Source of the DNA: Temnopleurus reevesii | Taxonomy: Eukaryota > Echinodermata > Echinoidea > Temnopleuroida > Temnopleuridae | DNA length: 64,000 nucleotides | Reading direction: 5' to 3' | Assembly: GCA_036244855.1 (NCBI GenBank) | Contig: BQKZ01000763.1 | Coordinates: forward strand, 1-64,000 | Notes under the pieces: generated by a model | Database searches by the model: none | Told to the model about the DNA's origin: nothing | What the model saw: only the letters and a program-made list of their open reading frames with translations | Program-made: the position numbers and the translations under genes | Shown here: piece after piece, positions 28,401 through 40,400 of the stretch | Numbering within the stretch: position 1 is the first letter of the stretch | Layout: the number at the start of each line of letters is the position of its first letter

Positions 28401-31400
28401 CCGAGAGTAAAAGCACAAGCCCTCACCTAAGCGCAGATTGTTTATAAATATACGTTTTATTTTGAATGTGTGATTTATATGCAGCCTATAATGCCCCATT
28501 ACAGGTCAGTCTGAATGCAAACATATCGTTTCTGTACACGTAAATCACCTCCAAGACACGACTTGAGCCTTTTTACACACAACCATATGGCATCCCCATC
28601 CCTGATAAAGATAAGTGGCTACTACGATCATTGTGACGTTTGCTGACGTCACACTACGAATTTCATTCATAAAGTCCGTCTAGTCTTGGGACACAGAACA
28701 TTGGTTTGCGGAGCTGCAATTTGCCGGGGCAGTAAAAGTGTGTAACTTGTGCATTTGCGATCCACGGAATTTATACACAAAATTGAAAGAAATCAGAAAG
28801 TAGTGAAAGTGTTCTCTGAATGCAGACTCTTGATTACGCACCATGCACATTGCGGAAAAACCGAAGCCGAGAGTCTGCGCCTACAGACTAAAAACTATTT
28901 GTGTAATAGACTTTTATCCAGGCGGTCAATCGCTCAAATACTAATGACGAGCGGTCGTGACGTAAGCAGTGAATAAAACTGTCGTTGCTTGTTCACGAGA
29001 GGGCTCACTGCAATAATTGCATCAGCTCAGAATGAGTTCTCAACATCGTACCTAGCTCTTTATTTCCACATCTTCTTTCAGAATTTTTGAGAAATTGATT
29101 ATTATTTCAAGCCGAAGGATCCAAAATTCATTTAATTGTAAAGGAAAATCCGCTGCAATAACGAGACAAATTTTGATGTTCATGAAAATTTATTTTAGGT
29201 GATATGAAAAGTCAACTGTACTTTTCTTATCACGTTTTATGGTTTACATAATGATAAGAATGCGATATATGGCTCTTGTATTTGTATTTGACGAGGAAGT
29301 CTGAATTTTAGCATTCTCGGTTTTATAGGACCTGTCAATGCGTAGGCGGCAAATGTTCGAACAAAAAAAGCCGTCAAATTTAATATTGCAAAAAATACTG
29401 TCTGAAAATGTTTTAGTATTTTCATTTTCATGTTAATTTTTTAGTATCTTTTATACTCGAACGGAGTCATTTATTTTACAGTATAAAAGTATCCTAAAGA
29501 AACCCTCTTTCTTCTTTGGAGAAGGGGGGGGGGGGGGGGTGGCGTTGATTGCCTGGTGCAGAACCAGCGGTAATTGAATATACCTGATACCCCTGCTTGA
29601 ATGTGGTAGGCACTTCTTGGTCTCCGGCGGGACACACCGCGCATGCGCAGACGGAATTCTTCGCTGGATTTTACGAATTTCTACCGATGCGAATGTAGAG
29701 GCAAATTTGAAAGGAAGCGAACGTACAAAGTGAGATGAATGTAGGAGAAGGTGAAGCGAATGAAGAAGGAGGTTTTAGAGAAGTTAACAGGGTATTCTTT
29801 TTAAAGGAGTGGAAGCGGTCAAAGAATCCAAAAAGCTTTATAAAGCTCTTTGAGAATCACGTCCGTCTGCGCTGCCTATGAAGGTAGCCTATACATCCGC
29901 ACGCGGTGTGTCCCGCCGGAGACCAATAAGTGCCTACCCTTGAATGTCAAGACAGTCATTATCTGTCCTTCTGTGACAAATTTTTTAGCTCTGTCTGTCC
30001 CCATTCAATCGGAACAGAAGTGAGGGCGACGTGGAGAGGGAGGGGGAGGGGCGAAGGGGTGGTTTGCGGAGCTAAATCGATGGATAAGGCCTGTGACACT
30101 GTGGTAGCTGTACGATTCCAAAGGGTGCATGGTAACGGAATTACGTGCTATTTTAGCTACATTTTTAGACTCTCAGTGCAAAAAGAACATGATGTAAAGT
30201 TAGCCACAAGAGAATGTCGATAACGGAATAATTTGCCATTTTTTATCATGAAATAGTCAATACTTTTACTGAATGATTTAAAGATATATCAATGTACTAT
30301 AATTATACTTTTGTCCAATTATCCACGAAATGATGTCTATGAATTATAATTAAAAAAAAAAACAAGAAAACTGGGGAAACTTATAGATGTTGTTTCCTTC
30401 AGATTTTCTGCATAACGTGACCGTATAGCTTTTACTCGGGTCATATAGAGTTTAACAGAAACGTCTTGCATCTTTACCAATATTTATTCAGCCCTGGGAA
30501 ATGTAAAAAATAAAAGCTATTAACCTCACCTATTCTCACGTTCAAAGATCATCGGAAGTGATTGGCAAACACTATTAAAACATTTAAGATCCTGTTGGTG
30601 TTTTGAGATTAGATTATTATTTTGGGACATCGAGAAATGTAAGAACAGAGTTTATCGAAAGTTTAATAGATCAAATGCCCGAATTTATTATCGTTTTGAG
30701 TATTGAACTTGGGTAAGATGGAATTTTGGGGAAGACTTCTACAGTGACAATCTCAATTTTTTATGAATTTTCAAGATTTTACCCTCATCTGCATGCGAAG
30801 AAAAAAAAAGAGAAAGAAAAAAAAAAAAAAAAAAAAAAGAACCCCAAATAAAAGGGGGGGGGGTGGAAATTCAGACGATGTAAAGAAAGAATATAGGTCG
30901 TACTTGCAAATGATGATATGACAACCCCCATTTAGAAAGTCGAATAGGCACTGGTCATATTGTGGTAGATAGGGGATGAGACTGCCTGCCGAACCTTGGT
31001 CACTGAATAAAGAAGGAAAATACGAAAGTATAAATGGGAATCAGAAGGATTGGGGGAGAAGAAGAAGAAGAAGAAGAAGAAGAAGAAGAAGAAGAAGAAG
31101 AAGAAGAACAAAAGGAAGACGAATAGTAAGAAAAAGAAAGGGAAGAAGAAAAAAAAAACCTGCTTACCCCTTTCAAGCTATAATTAGTGCCCCTTTAGGG
31201 TTCAGAGCCCTATCCAGCTCGACTGAAGGTAAGAAGGTCGTCATGTTTAGGTGATTGTACTTTACAGAGCTGACTCTGGTCTCAGACAGTTTACTTGTCC
31301 AGTTGTCTTGTTGCATAAGAGTCATACATACCATAGACCTACCAACTTTCATAATTTTAAGACATGAAGCTATAAACGAACCATTTGATACGTTTGTTCT

Positions 31401-34400
31401 GTCATTCAGTCGAAGATCAATACTTATGTGAAATTATTTGTAATCTAATTTTATCAAAACGACTGGATTTCAAGTCCACACGTTTGACCGCAAAGCTGTC
31501 TGAATTCCGCGCCCATTCAAACCGTGTGTAGTATATTCATATACGGAGATTGTTGTGTTGACAAATCGTACTCAATTTGTACGCGCCATCCACGTGGCTC
31601 ATTCATTCATTGATTTTTGTCTTATCGCCGGGTCAAACATTTCCGCTTTGCTACAGATAAGAACAGTGATTTGTGTTGTTGGACAACCCCATCCTAGTGA
31701 CCAACGAAAATCATATTTAGTCTACGGAATCGTCCCAGAATTTGCCATATTTTCAAGAAGTATCTAGAGTGACATTTGGCGACATGGTTTTAGAGAGTGA
31801 TCAACCGGGAGGAGGCGATGCTTCAACAGCTGTGTCGCAGCCGGGCGGAGAGCAGAACGGCAAGGAAGACCGCGCCCAAAGTGACGGGGACGCAAGCAAC
31901 GACAGCCGCATCGCTCTGAAACCAGAAATTGGTCTTTTCAGCAGCAGTACGATCATCGTCGGCTGCATTGTCGGATCGGGAATCTTCCTATCGCCGAAAA
32001 GTGTCCTCGACAATGCCGGGTCGGTTGGAATGTCCATGATTGTGTGGGTCGTATCGGGGATATTTTCCCTGATCGGTGCGCTGTGCTTCGCCGAGCTTGG
32101 GACAACTATCCCCAAGAGTGGCGGAGAATATGCCTACATCATGGCGGCATTTGGTGATCTTCCAGCTTTCCTTTTGCTCTGGGTAACCCTGATCATCATC
32201 AACCCGACTGGGCAGACGATTGTAGCTCTAACATTCGCGTACTACGTCATTCATCCTTTCTACCCAACCGAGGATTGCCCGCCTCCAGATCTTTTCGTGA
32301 GGCTGATGTCCATTCTTTGCCTTGGTAAGCAAACAAATCTTGGACCCGACACGGAAATTTTGATAAAAAGTTATTCTTTGAATTGATATCAAATGCAAAG
32401 CCCACTGGTTTGTGATATCATGATAATCATGATATTTGGTGGTGGTGATGATGACGATGATGATTTTGGTGAAGTGATGATAATAAAGCGAGACTAAACA
32501 TTTGTTGTGATGGGGATTTCTTGAATGATGATAATGATGATTATGTACAGTATGCCAATATGGACATGATGATGATGAGGATGATGAGGATGGTGGATAG
32601 GTCAGATTATTCCGATGTTATTTGTTTTTCTATTCTAGGCCTTCACTGTAAATGCTTTGCAAAATGTGATGTAGTCTCGTAGACCATTGTCGATGATTAA
32701 ACATTGTGAAGATAAGAATATCGGATTCATGGATTGTTTGGGTCACTGCACTTTCACTTTGAATTGCATCATCCTTGATGTATGGGTTAGGCTGTTACAT
32801 TAATGTTGCCAACCTTCTACCAGCAGAAAGGAGTGGGTGGGAAATTAAAGGATATATGATTTATTAAATGCCGATCTGTTCAGTTGAATGTTTTAGGGAA
32901 GGTAGGATGGAAAACGGCACCCCCACCCCCCTTTCATGTGTCTAGTGGAAGAAGCAGAAGTTGTGGAAGGCGGGGAAGTAGAATAATGAGAAGATGGATG
33001 ATGAGGAGAGTGATGATGAGAAGAGTAAGGAGAAGAAGGAGGGCTGGAGAATACTAGGAAAGNCCCCCCCCTCTTTCATGTGTCTAGTGGAAGAAGCAGA
33101 AGTTACATGTCTGGAAGGAGAAGTAGTAGATTGGGAATGGAAAAAATGGATGAGGAGGAAGAGAAAAGCAGAAAGAAGAAGAAGAGGAAGATGGTGAAGA
33201 AGAAGAAGGAGAAGAAGAAGAAGAAGAAGAAGAAGAAAAAGAAGAAGTAGTAGTAGTAGTAGCATCAATAGTAGTAGAATTAGAAGAAGGCGACGAAGGA
33301 TGAAAATGGGGTAAAGAATACTCGATAAGGGTGAAGAAAGAGATGGTGGAGAATGTAGAGGATAGACATAACTTGCTCAAAATGACAAGCATTCATTTAC
33401 TGTAATTTTTTATTTTAATTATTAAGTAATAACTAATTGTGTGTCATATGTAGGTTGCTGTGTCTTTAGAGGGTATGGGTCGGTTCTTTTGAAGCGGCAT
33501 CCAGACGAAAACTGAATATCTAACCCAGTCAAAAAAAGTGAACGTGTAAAGATGTTCGTACACCGTTTTATATATCTTGGCTGGAAGACTAGTATGAGAA
33601 GGCCAAACCTACTTGTATTGACAAGAGTGCCTGTAATTAAGATGCCATCACGTTGTGAATTACCTTGTTACATCATCTGTGGTACATTAATGTTGATACC
33701 AGACTCGAGATCAAGAGGGGCCTGTTATACACACGCATCAAATTCAATTGATCTTATATAATAGGCGGGTTTAGTAGTACTTTTTAGTAGGTGCAAATTT
33801 TATGTCTTCGGCTATTTTTGTACAAACCAAAAGCTGTCCAAGTCTAGCCTGTTATAGAAACAAGGTATGCAAGCTTATTCAAGTATTTATTTGTTTCTAA
33901 CAGGTTCGATGTATATCGAATTGAATGAAATATCCAAATTATGAACATTTGTTCGCACGAAACGTTCATTGATTTGAAACTTTTAGTAAATCGGCATATT
34001 ATTAAAAATCATTAGGATTAGTATATGTTCTGATTTCATTTGATTTATTCGTTAGTGCAGTAGAAAAATTCATGACTGGAGAACCCAGAAAAGCCGACAA
34101 GGCTTATTTCCAATGGGGTATCGCCTAACCACGTGAATACAGTATATACTTTGTTGTTATATTGTCATCATATTTTTATTATCGTCATGTCACACGCCTA
34201 TGATGATTTCAAGGAATTAAGGAGATAGGCGTGCTATTCAGTCTAAAAAGTTCGTTTATTGACATTCAAGTTTCAGTCCTCTAAAATGTTGCTTCCTCCC
34301 AAAGTGAAATTGTAATAGGCTAGGATGAAGTTACATGTGTTGATCGATTTATGATAACCTTCAGCCCATGTATGTATCGTCGGAACACAAAGGAGACCCT

Positions 34401-37400
34401 AGCGACACTACTGCTCCGATAATAGGAGAACATATTTGCTTTTTACATTTTTTGACAATGACGACCCGCTTTGTTTACATTTTGTACTACGTATTTTACG
34501 TCATCGTGTTAGAGCGGGAAATTCGTAAATTTCGCGCGCCGTGTACAGCTGCCGTGTGAATCATAACAAAGAGTTTGTGTCTTTCACGCACGACCGTACA
34601 TTTACACGCACAGTATGCATGCATTGCCAAGTGCAATTTTCTATGCTTTTGATGAGAGACGGGTAATGAATTTATGCCCCAAAATTTGAACGACCGTTAG
34701 AAATATAATTTTTCACCAACTGAGTGAATGTGATGTACGGTAGATCTCGATATTAAATTAAGAGAAAACAAAATTGACGTTAAACCGATTGGCTGCTCGA
34801 AACTAGTGGCCTTGTACAAAAGCTATGGGAATATGAAGAATTCGGTAGTCAGTGGGTTAAGTCGGTAGAACTCTTATCATGTTGGTCGAAAGTGGACGAT
34901 GTCTTGTGTTTTGTGAAGAAATTTGAAACGCCTTTTGGGAAGTATAACAGCCTTGTGCACTATTTTCAATATGATTTGTTCCTATCTAATATATGTATTC
35001 TGCACTGAACAAGTATACTGCGACTAGACACACCTGTGCTGTACTCTACTACGGTTACCACCCAAATTATTATCAGCCATAGTAATCATTAGTCATCTCA
35101 TCGATTGAACTACATCATACACTAAGTACATTACAGGCGAGGGAAATTATAAAGCGTGAAGTCATGGGAAACTTCCAATCCGATATGACAGTCGATTAAA
35201 TTTATTGATTTCTGACAAAAATTCACAGCACTCCATTCAAACTTTTACGTGCTTTGATTTTTACTGTGTGCCTAAAACTACTCAATCGTTTAGTGGGCTA
35301 AGAAGGTTTAAAGAAGTTTCTTTGTAATATACTAGTCATCCATTTTAAGTTTCTCTGAATAAAGAAGGAATGTCTGTTCTCTGGCACCAATTATATAAAT
35401 AAGTACACCGAGATTGACAGTGGAATTTGTAAGACTTCGCACGCATTCCATGCAAATCTTGCAAATCATTTTCATACCACTCTTGGATTTAGAGGAAATA
35501 ACTTGAATGATTTATTCCAGAGTATTTGATGTACATTTAAATTGTAATACGATACCAAATGTAGTAAACCTGCTTTGTTTATGGAACTCAAGTTCTGTGG
35601 ACTGCATGCTGTTTGGGCACGGTGAATTGCATCATTTTTTCTCAACCAGCTTGCAAAGAGATCGGACTGCTAGACTTGCATGTACAGGATTTTTCCGGTT
35701 CGGTTTACGACCAACAATGATGAAACGTATATTTTCATATTGTCTACCAGTATATTGTTCGAATGTCTCGAGTTACTTAAATTGACTGCAATTAATAATA
35801 TTCGTAAGGATTGCATTATAGTTGTACATATAATATTTCACCCAACCCCCTTACAATATGTAATAGGGTTTTGTTGTTTGATCTGCCGTATTAACGCGTA
35901 GTGAAGTATAAACTTGAATCACACTCTGTAAGTTGTCGTTGTATGGCAGGAGGCCAAATCGTTTACCATGTGCAATCATAGTGCTCACATAATGAAGAGA
36001 TCCTGTGATCAGATCTATTGAAATAGAATTAATACACAGATATCATTAAGGTTGGAAAGTGACGTGCAAATATGTCAGATAATACAACTACTTGGCGGGT
36101 GGGGACTCGCTTTGTTGTGAAACAAAATACATGTAATGAATGAATGGGTTTGATCGCTGGTATTACAGTACAATAATAATTTGTCATAGCAAATTTCCTC
36201 CTGAAGCTGAGTGGTATATTTCTATTGTGTGGCAACGAAACAGAAACACAGTTAAAACACAATTTAAGCAACAAAACGTGTCTAGGTTGGGAACAAGGTC
36301 GTTCGATTGTTTGACGAGCATATTGAAACGCTGGGAATGATGAAATATTGATGGATCAATTCCGCTTAATCACGTGACCTTCACGTTGAGAGCTAATTAT
36401 GGCGCGAAAAATTTATGCATTTCGCCCACACGATTGACTGCCTGCCAACCCGACCGACGTTACTTTATGAAAATATGGGGGAAATTATGTTTTATCCCGA
36501 CTTTAAGTGTCCATATTGAATCTCTTTATTGAGTGTGTTCGGAAAACCAACGCAAGGTTGGAGGGAGGGGGGCGGTCAGTAATTGTATAGAATTTTTTTG
36601 AAATACTGAACTGCGTCTCAGAATGCATTTCATCATAATCCGACTCTGAATAAATAATAACCAGGTGAATTCAAGAACTTGCCGAAGTACAAATCGTGCC
36701 AGTCCTTTTGTCTTTTTTAATCAAATACCAAAGCCAAACAAACTTTTCCATGTACTACTAACTGTGTCTTTTGCAACGAGTTTCAAACTAGCTTGGTTGT
36801 ACAATTATTACAGATTAGAAATAATATCTTGGGCCTGTTGTATAAAACTTGAAATTTTGACAGCTTTGTCATTCAGTGGTAATTTCCATGACAATGGTGT
36901 GCAACAACCAATCAGCATGGACTTGCCATCTTATGGTAATGCCCCGGTCACATAGGACCCCGGAAGCAACACGATTCACACCGACTCTTTGTTAATTCAC
37001 AGTTAACTGCCTCAGAACAACGAGCCGGGGTGAATCGTGTTGCTTCCGTGGTCCTATGTGACCGGGGCTTAAAGTTGTCATATTCTTGAGCATGGCTGTG
37101 CATCTGGGCTCTTATATACGGGGTAAATGTAGATCCCTGTTATTATGAACAGATAAAAGTAGAATGTACTGTCGATTGTTGTGAGGTCATCCTGAAACCA
37201 TTAGCCAATTATCTTTATCTATCGGATGTTATGCCAAGAGATGTGACAGACAAAATGCAACAAGGTCACTTTCTGACGCATGTGAGTTGTCTCTGTATTG
37301 CCATGGCCAAATGGCAGGTGCTTTGGTATGCAGAATATCTCTATATTTGTTTGGTCTGTGAAATTAGGAAGTAAAATACATGTAGTAAAATCCTTTTAGA

Positions 37401-40400
37401 AAGTTTGTGTTTAGACACTTTTAAATGATGATGTTGATTATCATATTTAGGTTTTTTCGTCAAATGTGGAGTACCCAATATGATGGAAGAATTCTACGAG
37501 TTAATGCAAATTCAACTATGAATACCTTGTCATAGGCTCAAATAGTCTGATACACCTGGGAACCATTAATATAAACACAAGAGAAGCTAAAACTGACTGC
37601 AAAGTGTCCAAGTTGGGCGGATCAACCTCTCTGTAAAAAAAAAAAAAATTAAGAGATTTAAAAAAAAAAAAAGCAGTGGAGGGGGAGGTCATGTCCAAGA
37701 TGTCATGAACAGGTTATCGGTGACTCTATGAGCAAAACAAAAATGATACCATCGAAGAAAAAAAAAGCAACGTACAGACAGTTCAAAGATTCTCGAACGT
37801 CAATATTCAACTGTAAATATAATGGTTTCCTCTATCTGTCTCTTTTTCTGCAGCTCTCTTGACGTTTGTCAATTCTTGGAGCGTTCCCTGGGCCACACGT
37901 GTCCAATATGTTGTGACCATGGTTCCTATAAATCTGTGAGCAAAACAAAAATGAGAATAGAAGCGAAAATGTCCTTATTCCAATGTAAAACTGATGCATT
38001 TCTGTATCTGTCTGCTCCTTTTTCTGCAGCTCTCTTGACGTTTGTCAATTCCTGGAGCGTTCCATGGGCCACTCGCGTCCAAGATGTCTTCACGGTTGCT
38101 AAGGTTCTAGCCTTGGTTGTCATCATTGGAACTGGACTCGTCTACATCTGCATGGGTAAGTTCATTTTGCACAAAGAGTAATCAACTCCTCTGAAAGTCA
38201 ATCATTTAGGGAGGGAGGTGACCAGTAAGAAAAAGAAAACATTGTTGTACAGGCTCATAGCCAGGATTGCACTTAAACAGGGGGGGGGGGGGGGGTGTCA
38301 TATGTGCTGACAAGAAAAGAAAACCCGCACAAAAGCTTGCACATAACATTCTGTCGCCGAGATGACTCGGAAAAAAAGGGGGGTTTCACTTCCCACCGAT
38401 GGAGAAGTAAAACAAAAGTATGTTTTTGCCAATTTTTTACTCACCCTTGCTACTCACCCTGGCGTAACTGAATTCTGACTAACTTGTTTTTGAAGATCAT
38501 CATGATCTAACAAATTATGCATGATTTTATATGCCCATATTTCTTGTCACAATCCGAGTTTTGCTACTCACTGAGACATGGAGTTTTGATGTGTTTGTGA
38601 CAGAAGCATAAACGTGCACCAAAAGGGCGATTCGAACAAACGCACCAAGATATCATCACATTCTCTTGTCTGCTCGAGTTGTTGCACTTTTACAACGTCT
38701 GTATCGAATAGAAAACTGTCCACGTCTCGGCTAGTCGCGAGGCTCGAATCGTGACAGTGAATTGTGGGCATGAGCACCACTATTCTTTTTTTTTCTAATC
38801 GTTTCAAATCACTGAAATTGGTTCAACCGTTTCTGGAACTTGATAATCTATTTAAAGTACATATATATGTCTAGTTTTTCAGATTCCAGTCAATTTGTTT
38901 TAATGCTGCTATTTACACAGCTGCCATTTTGTCTGTACCAGCACATCACAGAATATGTCGTCAGCGTACCCTGTTGAAATTTTATGAGCAAAAATTGATA
39001 TGATTTCCAATAAACAGCGTGCATATTTAGCTTACAGTATGTCTAGTTCTCGGTCAAACTTGTACTATTGAAGTAGAGGCATATAAATAGTTCCAAGAAC
39101 TTACAACATTCTTATGATCTTTAGTGCAAGTTTAAATATATTCATAGAAATGATAGATCCAAAAAGTTTTTAGATATATAAGCTCCCTCACACATATGCA
39201 GATGGGAGCAGACGGAGGTTGACGAATCGGAAACGTATGGAAGCTTACACGTGCAGCGCGAAGGCAAGAGCTTAGCTCTTTGCGCGAAGGCGAGTTTTTC
39301 GACTTCTCGAATTCTTGTCAACTCGCCTATGTGCTCGCATTTGTGCTGCACTTTCAAGCTTCCATATTTTTCCAATTCACCAGCCTTCGTCGTCTCAATT
39401 CACATCTAGGTGGGAGAGAGTTAAATGCAGGAAAGTCAAAAGTCAAGACAAACACAGCGAGAGTGCATTCAAAGTTCTGAATTTATTCTGAGCGATAACG
39501 AATGGGTTCAGCATGCTCTATATATCAATGACTTTGTGACTGTTTTAATAACAAAATAAGCTTATCATGCGTTCCATTGTTCTAATGCACTTTTGGCCCC
39601 TCCATCTGTATCGCTATAAGTCGCAATGATGGACATTCTCAGTTATTTCATGCCAACCTTCGAAATCGAATTATATCAGAATGGAAAAACATGAGGGGTG
39701 GAGGGGCTCACATAATGTGAAAGGAAAAGAAGAAACAAAAAGATGAACAAGTTCACCTGTAGATTAGTGTACCAGTAATCCCTGAATCTTGCAATGATTT
39801 TGACTTCATATTTTGACAATTTATGGATGGGCGAACGGAACTGTGATGTAGATATTTTCAACATAACATCTGCTGACAATGTTCTCGACACATATTGGCC
39901 ACTTACCCCCATTTATTTAGTCCAGTGTAAGTGAATATGCAGAGGTGGGTGCTATCAGAACACTCAGTCCTCAAATGGACTACCATTTATTTTAACAGAT
40001 AACATATAATTATATGATACATTAATGGTTAGTTAAAAAAACATCATACACTCTTAAAACGAACTAGTTTAAAATGACTCGGAAAGTAGTCAGCTTGGAG
40101 CCAACTACAATCTCGTTAAATTTGACTTTCTTTCTTGTTGGGTTCGAATGATTTCAATCATTTCTAACTGGCAATACGTAAAATAATAGTTGGCTCTCAG
40201 CTGACTACTCGTATAGGCATTTTAATTACTCGTATAGTCATTTTAATTGGATCGTTTTAAGATTGTAACATAAAAATTCTTCAATACGTTTAACTCTCTG
40301 GCCAGACTTAGGTCATGCTTGAATTTAGACTTGATGCACTGTCCACTTTTTACCGTTCCTTACGAGGTTATCGTGTTTTGAATGTGTCTCCTTCGAAATT

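Noticed and set aside
31742..31783. Upstream extension of exon 1B to a TTG at 31742
   Set aside because: TTG is not a normal animal start; ATG at 31784 has a good context and fits the family's length.
31784..32324. Exon 1B or exon 1A as a dead duplicate
   Set aside because: Both are open, keep all key motifs, share donor phase and differ mostly by conservative changes; neither shows decay.
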